A stretch of DNA of 64,000 bases. It comes from Dasysyrphus tricinctus (Eukaryota; Arthropoda; Insecta; Diptera; Syrphidae). Shown here one piece after another: positions 1 through 10,975 of the stretch. Position 1 is the stretch's first letter; every line of letters begins with the position of its first letter. Location: positions 19,592,180 to 19,656,179 of the forward strand of contig OY992534.1 in NCBI GenBank assembly GCA_963921185.1, given 5' to 3'. The notes under the pieces are model-generated. The model did not search any database. It was not told where the DNA came from and saw only the letters and a program-made list of their open reading frames with translations. The position numbers and the translations under genes are program-made.

Positions 1-1528
1 TTTCGAGGAGGTGAGTTAAACTCATGGTTGTATTGCAGGTGGAGCATATCGGTGGATTGTTTTTGTTTAGAAGGTGTTTGTGAGTTGCTGAGGTGTGACC
101 AAGTCTTAAGCGGATGTAGTTAGTGATTTTTTGTTTTGATACGTCTGTAGGGTATTGAGGGTAGGATTTATGTTCGTTAACTTTTTTGTAATGGTGGTGG
201 TAAAGGCTCCATTCGATTTCTTGTTTTCTTCTCAAGGTGTTCAGTATTTGCGTTTTCAGGTCTTTTTTGGTGTATATATTGAATTTATACACTGGTGATT
301 TGTTGGTAGAGGTTGCTACTTTATCAGCTTCTTCGTTTCCACGTTTATTAGAATGGCCTGGAGTCCACATCAGTTTTATTTTATTCGGCTTCATTATTAT
401 CTTGTTCCTTATCGCGGAAATAAGATCTAAATCGTTGTTTGGATTTTTAACTGCTTTCAGGACTGATATGCTATCAGAGCATATTACGAACTTGTCGTTG
501 GAGTTCGTTATCGATTTGGTTGCTTGCAGAATAGCAAAAGCTTCTGCCGTGAAAATAGAAGCATATTCCGGGAGGATGCCAATATTGAGGATTTGGCCAT
601 CTTCAAATGTGACGGCAAACGATGTACTATCTTTTGATTTGGATCCATCAGTGAATATAAATTTCCAGCCTTTAGTTTTAAGTTCTGATGAGATACTTGA
701 GAACAGTGATTGGTATACTGCATTGCTTGTATTTGTTTTACTGTAGTGAGCAAGGCTCAATTCAAATGAATCAGCATTTATATTCCATGGAGGATATGAT
801 AAAGTTGGTTTTTTTGGAGTTTTTGTTGGTATTTCCATTTCTCGAGCTTTGTCGAGGATTGTTTTTAGAGCAGATGGAATACGTTTCTTGCACTTAAGGT
901 CCATGGCTTGATGAATGTCTTTATCGATAACTGAATTTCTGGAGAAGACCAATTTTACAACTAGGCTCGAGATGATTTGTTGGAAACGTTGCTCAACAGA
1001 GGGAAGACCTGCTTCCGCAAGAATATTTTTGAGTGGTGTTGTAGGAAAGGCGTTGATGCTCCTTCTAACTGCTTGGTGGTAGCTTGGTTGTATTATTCTT
1101 AGAGTTGTTTTTGGGGAACTGCCATAAATATAAATTCCGTAATCGATTTTACTTAGTATTAACATTTTGGTAATATATGAGACAGTGTTAATGTGTACAT
1201 GGCTTTTCTTACTAGACAAATAATTAATTATGTTGAGTCTCGCAACTAGGCTTTTTTTTAAATTTAAACAATGTTCTTTCCATCTATATTTACTATTAAA
1301 TACTAATCCTAGGATATTAAGACTATTTACATTTTCAATTTGTACATTGTTTATACTTAAGATAAATTCAGGACAATGGATTTTTCTACAGATATGTAGC
1401 ATTTTACATTTTTGTAATGAAAGTCTAGCTCCTGAAGCAAACGACCAATTAAGAATATCATTAACAACATTATCAAAAAGGTTCTTACATTTTTCTAAAT
1501 CGTTACTTTTACTTAATATATAAAAGAC
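1..1528 (-). mobile_element. I-clade LINE fragment (RT C-terminus plus RNase H)
   Basis: Reading the minus strand from about 1528 gives the end of a non-LTR reverse transcriptase, starting just after the YADD position. The post-RT region and an RNase H domain follow. The RNase H acidic residues are visible: FTDGSKS near 640-660, TAEA near 540-550 and CSDS near 470-480, then WTPGHS and NEEAD near 340-370. The same order and similar wording occur in the minus-strand LINE at 35997-38214, so I place both in the I-type RNase H-bearing LINEs. The fragment is cut at its 5' end inside RT and runs off the window at position 1. Plus-strand ORFs here are antisense shadows. Confidence 0.82.
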
Positions 1529-2303
1529 TGGCTGGAGATTAAGAAAGGGGTAATTGATATCGGTGGAGAGGTAGAGTAGACTGAAGAATTATAGAGAGGT
1601 TGTTTATTAGATTGAACGCTTGAGTACACGCACCCCTTGGAATACTATGGTATTCCATTTTAAAATGTCAATTACGGGTATGAATCAATCATAGTATTTT
1701 TGCTTGATTAAATTATTTTTAAAGTTAATTTAAAAATATTCGCTCTATATCACAAAAAGCTGCTGAGCGAACAATCAATTCTATTTCAATAATTCTCTTA
1801 AATATGGAGTTAAATTCATGTTATTTGTTTTGTAGTTCGTATTTGCTTTGTTCTAATTACTATAATTTTGTTGTTCAATTTGAGAGGTCGACACAAAATA
1901 ATAGTATGTTGTATTTTGCCTACCCTGCCTGTTCCTTTTTTTAAATTATTTTTTGTTTATATATTTTATTTTATATATTTTTTGTTTATGTATTTTATTT
2001 TATATTTTTTATATTCAAGTGCAACGATGGAATACGAGTAGAAAGTAAGACAACGCTATGTAGAAGGACACAACCCAAAGATTTTAACGCTTTAAAAAAA
2101 AGAATGTTTGCAACAAGCTAAATACGCAATGCTTAGTGTTTGCATAATTATTATTCTTTCTCGTAGTTTTCTCATTCCAAACAAATTCTACTCATCGGAA
2201 GTCTTTCTTATAGCCTTCTGCTTGGTTGAAAAAGTTAATACAATAAATTAAAAGGCACACCAACTTTAGAGGCCAACAAAAATAAAAAAAAAAGATAAGG
2301 ATA
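1529..2303. other. AT-rich region upstream of the RasGEF1-like start codon
   Basis: No coding sequence is recognisable. Positions 1940-2010 hold imperfect repeats of a TTTGTTTATATATTTTATTT-like unit. The stretch should contain the 5' UTR and possibly the promoter or an upstream splice acceptor (CTTTAG at about 2265) of the gene starting at 2304, but no core promoter element can be assigned with confidence. Confidence 0.4.
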
Positions 2304-3542
2304 ATGGACGATGAGATCCTAAAGACAGTTCATTCAATATTCGGCAAAAGTGTACAAATAGTCGATTGTGAGAAGACCTCATCGGTGCGTCAGGAAGAAG
2401 TCCTTCTTATCAATGGGATTCCTGTCACTCTAGATGGACACGATAGTGAAGAAATTAAAAATGCTCTTCTAACAGGCCAGGTGCCATCGGTCGAACTATT
2501 AAACCAATTACTGTATCAAGCTGGAATCTTGAAGCAATCAGTTCAATTGGAAACGTCATTGTCAGTTAAATCGTCTATGATTACAACCGAAGAGGTTTCT
2601 GTTGCAAGAGGGGGTCAAATAGTTGATGGTCGGTCAAGTGAAACGAAAGAAGACTATGTCTATAGTAGCTCGAAGAAAGAAATTTGGAAGCCAATTACAA
2701 CAGCAAAAGTAACTACAACAGAGACTATGTCGCATACGGCAAGATTTCCAATGTCAACTGAACAGCAAACAACAAAATCATCGTGTGAGGGTGCTATTGG
2801 TGGTGGGCAGTATGAAGAAAGTTGCAGTGCGCCGTCTATGATGACATCTGAACCACCGCTTTCGGGATCAATCCGACCCTCAACAGCATCTTGTTTTACA
2901 AATGAATCTTTAGGTAGTAGAAGAGGCAGCAGTAGAAAATGTCAATATGATTATGAAGTCAAAGGTGATGAAAATGATGATGAATATGATGATGATGATG
3001 ACGATGATGATAATGATGATGTTGATGATGATGATGACGACGATGATGATGATGATGATGAAGATGGGGAATTGTATTTATTGAACCCATCACAATACAG
3101 TGGAGCGGCTGTATCAGTAGCGGCAACGACGCCACCATTTACAAACAGACTGCCACCGATAAGAAATGCCACCACAACAATTTCCAACTCATCAACTGCC
3201 ACTGCCAATAGCAATGATGACTTATTGCGAAAATATCGAAAAGCGCCATCGCAATCTGGACGAAAATCCAGTCTCTTGAGTTTTGATTCTGGTCATGATG
3301 GAGCTTTCCATAGTGCATCACAACAAACATGCAACAACATGTCGGCACAAGTGCAGGAACTAAACACAAACAATACCGATCACTCAATATCATCTTGCTA
3401 TGATTTTATTAGTTCGGATGAAGCTGATTTCTTAACTGCTACAAATAATAGTAGCAGTAATTTTGGCAAAAATTGTAAGACAGTATTTGCAACACAGGAA
3501 AGAAGCTATGCTGATTTACAACAGCAACAACAACAACAGCTG
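2304..3542 (+). CDS. RasGEF1-family guanine nucleotide exchange factor, exon 1
   Basis: This exon gives residues 1-413 of a five-exon protein of 1122 residues. The start ATG at 2304 follows an A-rich leader. It encodes a low-complexity N-terminus: a short ordered segment (VLLINGIPVTLDGHD), Ser/Thr-rich sequence, an Asp-rich acidic run (about residues 219-252) and a terminal Gln run. The exon ends CTG|GTAAGG at 3542/3543 in phase 0; the frame stops a few codons into the intron. The catalytic part is encoded from 29617 onward. Family members activate small Ras-type GTPases by exchanging GDP for GTP at membranes. Linking this exon to the RasGEF exons rests on strand, matching phase and a good donor, not on a transcript. 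A long minus-strand Ser-only frame here is the shadow of the Asp codons. Confidence 0.8.
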
Positions 3543-3854
3543 GTAAGGGTCTAGTTTTTCTTAATTTTTGGTTTTATTTACTATTTACTTTTTTTGTCTT
3601 TATTTTTTAAATTTTGATTTATTTGGAGAATGTAGATAGTCAGATAAACTCGATTTATTATTTGATTCAGGTAAAAGATTAACCGAATAGTTTAGTTTTA
3701 ACATAAATGGTCTAAACTCGGCTTTGCTGCCTACGCTATTTACATCGTTTCAGAATCAGTTATTCACACAGATATTTCTAAGAAAATTGAAATCCTAGGC
3801 ACGGAGCCGGTGACATCTAATGTCCCATCATCGCGGAAATGGAAATAATATATA

Positions 3855-4099
3855 TGAGGCGATGAGAACCAAAACTCGCCATATCCTTGCCAGAAAAAAT
3901 CGTCACAGCCAATGGTAATAGTTAAATATCTCTGAAACGAAATTTTTAATTTAATTTTCCTTTAAACCATAACAAAAAGGTTTCAACATCTATGATTAGA
4001 TACACAAAAATTGTTTCTAGGCACTCCCATTTAAAAGTAATTAAACAATTAAACTTGGTTTGGAAATGGATATGGTGAGTTTTGGTTCTCATCACCTCA
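3855..4099. mobile_element. 245-bp MITE with 31-bp terminal inverted repeats
   Basis: The ends TGAGGCGATGAGAACC and its near complement GGTTCTCATCACCTCA pair over about 31 bp. The flanks are TA-rich (TAT on both sides), which suits a Tc1/mariner-type MITE. It sits in the left arm of the long-inverted-repeat element. Confidence 0.65.
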
Positions 4100-4103
4100 T
4101 ATG

Positions 4104-6016
4104 TACAGTGCCTTGCATAAGTTTAACCGCACCCTGTAAAAATGGATTTTGCAAGAAGAATTAACATGGAAATGACACCTTACTATTTTTTGCTTAATGG
4201 CATCAGTAAACAACTAAATTGAACAAAAAAAAAAAAGTCCCGTTATTTTCTCTTCTGGTGTTAAGAAATTAAAAACAGATTTTTTTGTATTGCAGAAGTA
4301 TAACCGCACATTTATTTTTATTTTTTTTTTTTATTTTGAAGTACATTTTCTAAACAACAAATTAGTATGGGATCTTATTACCCCTATTTTCAACCAAACT
4401 AAAAATTCTTTTTGGCATACTGTTCACTAGGTTTTTTTAATATGGAATCGTCTAAGAAGTTCCATGCTTCCATATTTGCCTCCTGCAGCTCAGCAACACT
4501 GGCAAATTGCCTATTAAAGTGCCTCTACACTATCCCACAAAGTATTAACACATGTCAGAATAAAGTGGGAAGACATTTCATACGACTGCCAAATTTGTGT
4601 GATGTAACTGACTTTCATATTTTGCTTCCACACTTGCATCAAAAAATCAGTTTTACCATAACCTCAAACGCCCAAGTGGGATAGAAAGTGTGATGGTTTT
4701 AGAACCGATCCTAAATATTTTCATGTATTAACACATGTCAAATCGTGTCGGATGCGCTGTCAAGTTGTGTGTGATGAAATTTCATATTTTGTTTCCACAC
4801 TATTATACATGCTTTCTTCCCACTTTTTTGACATGTATTAATACTCAGTGGGATAGTGTGGAACGACCATTATGGGCATAAATTTTGCGGGTCAGAATTC
4901 CCCAAAGATTTTCAATTGGGTTACAATCCGGGGAACGTGCTGGCCACTCCATCAAATTTATGTTTTGTGATTGAAACCACTCCAAACTTTGACGACTAAC
5001 GTGAATTGGAGCATTATCTTGCGGAAAGACATGCTGAACTCGACGAAATCGTCTTAAGTAGGGTACCAAATTGTCTTGAAGAACCTGGGTGCACTGTTTA
5101 TCCATGTAGTGGTGAAGGCAAGTGCAACCTTACCACGGTCGCAAAAGGCCCCCCAAACCATACAACTGCCACCGCCGAAGTTTCTCATGGAAAAAAACTT
5201 TCTTTCCTTCCTCAGATCGTGCCAATATCCGTTATAACCATCTGGTCCATCAAGATTAAACTTCTTTTCGTCACTGAAGATAATCTAAAAAAAATTCATT
5301 AGATTATGGCATTTGGAATTATAAGAGTTAAGTTTAAATTAATGATGGAATGTAACTTACGGTTTTCCAATTGCAGTCCATGTTTTGACGGGCAAATGCC
5401 AATCTTTTTTGTTTGTGGGCTGTTGTTAGATTTGGAGCTGGCACCATTTTGCCCCGAACAATCACTTCACTTTTCTTTAAGACACGAACAACTGTCGAGA
5501 CTGAAACGCGTAACCCCAATTTGGCACGAATTTCCGGCAAAGAATGCACCGAATTGGATGCAGCATTGACGTGTCAGCATCTGCGGACGACCGGGTCTTA
5601 CTTTGGTTCCATAAGATTCTGGATCTTGTAAGAAATTTCGGACAACACGATCCGATCTCGAAATTTTCCTAGCAATAGCCGTAAAGCTCAGGCCAGTTGA
5701 ACGAAAAGCTTGAATTTTACCTTTTTCGGTATCGCTTAAATGTGGACCACGCGGCTTCGTTGTTTATCATTTCAAAGCACATAACTGAATGAAGCTTCAG
5801 AGAGATTTGCATTGTGAGGCTATACTTTTGCAATGCAAAAAAAATCTGTTTTTAATTTCTTAACACCAGAAGAGCATATAACGGCACTTTTTTTTGTTCA
5901 ATTTACTTGTTAACTGATGCCATTAAGCAAAAAAATAGTTAGGTGTCATTTCCATGTTCATTTTCTTATAAAACCCATTTTTACAGGATGCGGTTAAACT
6001 TATGCAAGGCACTGTA
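4104..6016 (-). mobile_element. Tc1-like transposon, transposase broken
   Basis: The terminal inverted repeats begin CAGTGCCTTGCATAAGTTTA at 4106 and end in the complement at 6014, with TA duplications at 4104-4105 and 6015-6016. The minus strand carries pieces of a DDE transposase: a helix-turn-helix part at 5334-5549, and the catalytic QDNAPIH and SPDCNPIENLW motifs at 4860-5040 with 34 residues between Asp and Glu (DD34E). A C-terminal SMPKRI motif lies near 4410-4440. Frames are broken and a MITE at 4527-4859 interrupts the 3' part of the gene, so this copy is inactive. Confidence 0.9.
4527..4859. mobile_element. 333-bp MITE inside the Tc1 transposase
   Basis: The ends are ACACTATCCCAC and GTGGGATAGTGT, and the inverted similarity continues inward over about 45 bp (GTATTAACACATGTCA, AGTGGGAAG). 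It separates the catalytic part of the Tc1 transposase from its C-terminus. No clear target duplication is seen. Confidence 0.7.
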
Positions 6017-6324
6017 TATCATCGGAAAGGTAACCTTATGCACTTTCAGGTATGACAGGCCCTAGCCTGCCGAAATAGTCTGTCATACCTGTTTGAACGA
6101 AGTGACCTCCGTTTTTAATAAAATTCATTGTGCCTATGTATGTATGCAATTGATTTCGAAACCACTAAACAGATTTTGTTCAAATTTTGAGGGAATGTTT
6201 TTTATCTACTCTTTGCTGTTTTTGGAAAGTTAAGTTAAAATAAGTCTAGTAGTTTTTCTAGGAGACGGATGGATGCACGCCGGGTACCTAGTAAAAATGC
6301 CGCGTTTTTGCGTTAGAGCTTTTG

Positions 6325-6326
<2 letters not shown>

Positions 6327-6374
<48 letters not shown>

Positions 6375-6375
6375 T
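6327..6375. repeat. ATT microsatellite
   Basis: About 15 ATT units in a row, inside the left arm of the long-inverted-repeat element. Confidence 0.95.
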
Positions 6376-7291
6376 TTATTTATTAACAAGTAATTCAAAT
6401 TACATGGTAATATTTAAATTTAACGAGCCTAGCTGTGGAGGCTATTAGCTCTATAGTTTTATTATTGTTTATTGAAGCTTGATTAAAAAATGAATTGACT
6501 AGTACAGCCTAAGGTTATCCAGAAAAAAGAACTGCAACAAAACCCGACCTGATAGTACAGTCAAACCCGCATATTTTGAATTTTTAAAATCATATTTTTA
6601 ATAATTTTGTAACTATTCATAAAAAAACTTCGATTATGTTAACAAATGACATGCACGACACTCTAGTTGCTTGTAACCTGAGAACTTTTAAAAATATGCA
6701 AGTAATTTATAGAAAATTATAACGCACATGAAACTCGTTCTTTCATACAAAATACAAAACAGTAAAGTACAATTGAGCTCAAAAGTAAGAAAGCCTTCTG
6801 ATTACTTGAAAAAATATGAATGCAAATGTACATATGTATATGCAAAAAAAATAATTATTCACTGTTCTTTTTTCTAAATCTCTTCAGCTGTTTTTGAGAT
6901 AAATAAGCTTTACGGTTATATGGCAAGCATCGTTATTTTTGGAGCTAAACAAAAATTCGATTTCGCCTCTAGGGAATTTCAAAAAAACTCAAGTTCAAAA
7001 TATGAAGGAAATCGCTGCGGTGGCTTAAGCTAGCTGTAGGTCAAGGTACAGATATACAAGCAGACAATCAGGGAGAACTTTTGACACCCACTTTTTTCGC
7101 GTTCTCTATCATTGTAATTTCATGTTTGATTGCTTTCTCGATATTTTTTGGCATGTATCCTATGCATTTATTACTATGGCCTATAGTGTGTGTGTAGGTA
7201 TGAATGAATGAATGAATTAATAGGGGGATAAGCGCACTGCGACCTAAAGATCTATTGTGCCCCCTTTAAGAGTAGAGTGAGACGGCTCATT

Positions 7292-10200
7292 CTATAACTC
7301 TCCCTCCAGATTGGTTCCTTTTAGGAACTCAAGTATGTCGGGTATTTTCAGAGAGGGAAACTCTCTCTCGTCTATCTGGTAGTGTCCCAGATACCTGTGT
7401 CTTTGATGCGCGAGCGCATCACATTTTCCTAATATGTGGTCCGGTGTTTCCTCGTAGGCGTTGCAGAATCTGCAAGTTGCACTACTTGCTAAACCGAGGA
7501 GACTGAGATGTCTTCTTAGCTTGCAGTGCCCTGTGAGAATACCCGTTATTATTCTTAGGTTGTTCCTACTTAGGTTTATGCAGGAGGTGTAACGCACTTG
7601 GTTATAATTCCCAAGCAGTAGTTTGGCCTGCCTTAATTTTGGGAGTTCTTCCCAGATTTTTGATCTTTTAGTCTCCTCTTCTGATTTTATTTTGTATTTG
7701 ATCACGTTTTCACCTACACCGCAATAGGGCTCAGGTCCCATAAGGGGGTCTGTTGCTCCTTTTTTGGCTAGGGTGTCTGCTTCCTCGTTACCATGAATAC
7801 CAACGTGTCCTGGTACCCAGTAGAGTGAGACAGTGTTTTTCTCGCCGAGTTCATTCAGCTTACCCACGCATTCCCAAACTAATTTGGAGTCGATTGTGTA
7901 AGAGCCTAGTGCTTTAAGTGCAGCTTGGCTGTCTGTCATGATGGCGATGTTTTGATTACGGTATTTTCTTTCGAGGTTCTTTTCCGCGCACTTTCCTATC
8001 GCGTTAACTTCCGCCTGGAAAATGCTAGTGGACTGTCCCATCGGTACAGAAAGTTTGGTTCTTGGCCCAAAGATTCCTGCACCAGTCCCTGAAGACGTTC
8101 TCGAGCCGTCGGTGTACCATTTGATGGCATTCTCTTTGAGGGTGTAGTTTGTCGTTTCTCCTACCCACTCTTTTTTGTTACTTAACTCCGTTTTGAAATT
8201 TTTTACGAAGTTGTATTTTTTTATCATGCCATCTCTTGGAATGTCAAGGAGGTTTGTTACTGTGGACTGGGCTAAGTTTTCTTTTTCCCTAATGCCTATA
8301 CATTTACCCTTCCCAGTTCCCTCTTTGGCGAACCTCATGATAGCTCCCTGAGCAACACTTTCAATAACCACGTGTAGTGGAGAAAGGTGAAGTATGACCT
8401 CCATTGCTGCTGTAGGGCAAGTTCTCATTGCACCAGTGATGCTGATGCATGCAAGCCTTTGGATTTTGTCTAGTGCTTTCCTAGTAGTTAGTAATTCGGT
8501 TCTTTTGTGCCATGCTACTGCACCATAGGTAATGATGGGTCTTACCATCATGGTGTACATCCATCTAAGAATGTTAGGCTTACACCCCCATGTTCTTCCT
8601 GCAAGTCTCTTGCATATCATTAGGGCCTTTGTGGCTTTCCCGACTGTTATTTCAATGTGTTTGTTCCAGAGGAGTTTGTTGTCTAGTGTGATTCCTAGAT
8701 ATTTTACCTCCCTCTTCGTTTCTATGACTTGGCCAGCTAACCTTATAGGTTTCATTCGTGGCAGAAGCCTTTTCTGTGTAAATGGTATGACCGTCGTCTT
8801 TGTAGGGTTTATATTTAGTCCTACCGACAGACACCATTTTCTTGTAATTGTTAGTCCTCTTTGTACTATGTCACAAAGAGTTTCTTCGAACTTCCCAAGG
8901 GCTGTTATGACGATGTCGTCCGCGAAACCTAAACAGCGTATGCCTTGAGCAGTCAGACTTTCTAGTAGCTCATCCACAACGAGACTCCACAACAAGGGTG
9001 ACAATACCCCTCCCTGAGGACAGCCTCTTGTTGTGGTGATTTTCTGAACACTTTGCCCTGTGTGTGCCTCTGCCGTTCTTGTGCTCAGCATTTGATTGAT
9101 CCATCTGGTTAAAGTGATGGGTACTCTCTTCCTAATCAAAGCTTTATTTACTGCCTCGTGAGAGGTGTTATCGAAAGCGCCTTCAATGTCTAAGAAGGCA
9201 CATAAAGCGATTTCTTTTCCATTGAAGGCAGTTTGAATGGTGTTAGTCAGGTTGTATAAGGCAGTGTCCGTAGATCTGCCTACCCTGTAAGCATGCTGGC
9301 GACTGTTAAGAGGCAACTTGCTGAGAACTTCTGATCTTAGGAAGTTATCAATTATTTTTTCCAAAGTTTTCAGTAGAAAAGATGTTAAACTTATTGGCCT
9401 GAATGACTTTGGATGGGTTGTATCTTTCTTCCCTACCTTGGGAATGAAGATGACTTTAGCTCTTCTCCATAGACTTGGTATGTACCCAAGTGCTATACTA
9501 CTACGAAGTATGCTAATTAAATGAGGCATAAGTTCCTCTTTCCCTTGCTGTAGAAGGGCTGGGAAGATACCATCCACCCCTGGAGATTTAAAAGGTTGAA
9601 AGTTACTTAGTGCCCAATCAAGTCTTTTGTCTGAACAGATAGTTTTCGCTATTTTCCAGTCTTCTCGTTTGGGTTTGAGAGGTATTCTCTCTATGGTATT
9701 TCCTACTGTCGGTAAACTACCTGGAAAATGAGTATTTAGCAGTAGTGTAGACCTCTGCTCCTCATTTTCAGTGAAGCTACCATCGGGGTTTCGAAGTGCT
9801 ACCGATGTTAATGACTTCTCTCTTGCTAGAGCTTTATGTAGTCTTGCAGCCGCAGGAGTAGAGGAAATTCCCTCACAGAAGATTGCAAAACTATTTCTCT
9901 TAGCTTTCCTTATTTCCCCATTGTATTTTGTTAGCTCTGCTGAGTAGTTAAGCCACTCACCAGTTCTCTTTGCCTCATTAAAGAGTTTTCTTACCTTGGA
10001 TCTTAGTTTAGACAGATTATTGTTCCACCATGGAGCATCTTTCTGCACCTTCTTGGTTTTAAGGGGGCAGCTGAGTTCGTAAGCCTCATTTATTGCCCCA
10101 CTAACATCATTCACTATTACTTCTAATTCCAGGTAACTACTTGTAGTTCTAACTGGGCCTATTTGCTCAAGGTTAGTCCTGAGGGTATTTCTATAGAGAT

Positions 10201-10975
10201 TCCAGTTTGTTCTCTTAGGATTCCTTCCAGAGGTATTCTCTGTTAGAAGGCCATCTAAGGTGAACATTAAAATTCTGTGGTCAGACATTGAGGGTTCGCT
10301 GGAGACTCTCCATTCCTTAACCAAGTTGCTTATGTTCGGAGTACCGAGCGTTAAGTCTAACACTTCTTTTCTGGTTCTAGTTATAAAAGTTGGGGTATTC
10401 CCTACATTGAATATATCTAGATTTTTTTCGATAATAAAGTCTAAAAGGTACTCACCCCTTTGGTTTATATCGGAACTACCCCATGTTGTATGGTGAGCAT
10501 TCGCGTCGCATCCAACCAACAACGGTAGTTTTCGTTTGTTGCAGTAGTCCACGAGTCTTTGGACCTCCAGTGGTGGTATGTTGGCGTCATCACCTGGAAA
10601 GTAGGCTGATGCTACAACCATTGTGCGGGGGCTGCCATTGATGTTAATATCAGCCTGGATTGGAACTAGATCCCGCGTCATAAATTCTGAAAGACAAATA
10701 AATTTTATGTTATTTCGTACTATTATGCATGTTCTGGGCGATTTTTGTCTCGTATCCCAGATTAGTGTAGAGTCCTTACTTGTTAGGCCTCTTACTTGGC
10801 CCCCGTAAATCCAGGGTTCTTGAATCAGTACTAGCCCTAAGTTTTCCACCGCGAATTTCCTTGCTATGACAGCTGATGCCGCCTTAGCATGGTGGAGGTT
10901 AACTTGGGCTACCCTGGTACTGATCCCGCGTCTGTACATTTTGGTTTTTTTAGTTTGGGGCAGGTGCCCCCTCAT
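7292..10975 (-). CDS. LINE ORF2: endonuclease, reverse transcriptase, RNase H
   Basis: An uninterrupted 1227-residue polyprotein. The N-terminal 240 residues form an APE-type endonuclease (LIQEPW, VVASAYFPGD, GCDANAHH, SMSDHRI). RT lies around 440-760, with FRPISLTSF, AFLDIEGAFD, GCPQGGVLSPLLW and the catalytic GFADD. RNase H lies around 950-1090, with WYTDGSR, FQAEVNAI, MTDSQAALKAL and WVPGHVGIHGNEEAD. The C-terminus has a CX2CX8HX4C finger (CRFC...HILGKC). The protein nicks target DNA and copies its own RNA there (target-primed reverse transcription). All key acidic residues I can check are present. The start is taken at the first Met-like codon overlapping the ORF1 end; translation may instead be coupled to ORF1 termination. 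Confidence 0.9.
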   Translation of the reverse strand: MRGHLPQTKKTKMYRRGISTRVAQVNLHHAKAASAVIARKFAVENLGLVLIQEPWIYGGQVRGLTSKDSTLIWDTRQKSPRTCIIVRNNIKFICLSEFMTRDLVPIQADININGSPRTMVVASAYFPGDDANIPPLEVQRLVDYCNKRKLPLLVGCDANAHHTTWGSSDINQRGEYLLDFIIEKNLDIFNVGNTPTFITRTRKEVLDLTLGTPNISNLVKEWRVSSEPSMSDHRILMFTLDGLLTENTSGRNPKRTNWNLYRNTLRTNLEQIGPVRTTSSYLELEVIVNDVSGAINEAYELSCPLKTKKVQKDAPWWNNNLSKLRSKVRKLFNEAKRTGEWLNYSAELTKYNGEIRKAKRNSFAIFCEGISSTPAAARLHKALAREKSLTSVALRNPDGSFTENEEQRSTLLLNTHFPGSLPTVGNTIERIPLKPKREDWKIAKTICSDKRLDWALSNFQPFKSPGVDGIFPALLQQGKEELMPHLISILRSSIALGYIPSLWRRAKVIFIPKVGKKDTTHPKSFRPISLTSFLLKTLEKIIDNFLRSEVLSKLPLNSRQHAYRVGRSTDTALYNLTNTIQTAFNGKEIALCAFLDIEGAFDNTSHEAVNKALIRKRVPITLTRWINQMLSTRTAEAHTGQSVQKITTTRGCPQGGVLSPLLWSLVVDELLESLTAQGIRCLGFADDIVITALGKFEETLCDIVQRGLTITRKWCLSVGLNINPTKTTVIPFTQKRLLPRMKPIRLAGQVIETKREVKYLGITLDNKLLWNKHIEITVGKATKALMICKRLAGRTWGCKPNILRWMYTMMVRPIITYGAVAWHKRTELLTTRKALDKIQRLACISITGAMRTCPTAAMEVILHLSPLHVVIESVAQGAIMRFAKEGTGKGKCIGIREKENLAQSTVTNLLDIPRDGMIKKYNFVKNFKTELSNKKEWVGETTNYTLKENAIKWYTDGSRTSSGTGAGIFGPRTKLSVPMGQSTSIFQAEVNAIGKCAEKNLERKYRNQNIAIMTDSQAALKALGSYTIDSKLVWECVGKLNELGEKNTVSLYWVPGHVGIHGNEEADTLAKKGATDPLMGPEPYCGVGENVIKYKIKSEEETKRSKIWEELPKLRQAKLLLGNYNQVRYTSCINLSRNNLRIITGILTGHCKLRRHLSLLGLASSATCRFCNAYEETPDHILGKCDALAHQRHRYLGHYQIDEREFPSLKIPDILEFLKGTNLEGEL

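Noticed and set aside
2951..3214. Minus-strand frame with a long Ser run
   Set aside because: It is the antisense of the Asp codon run in exon 1 of the RasGEF1-like gene.
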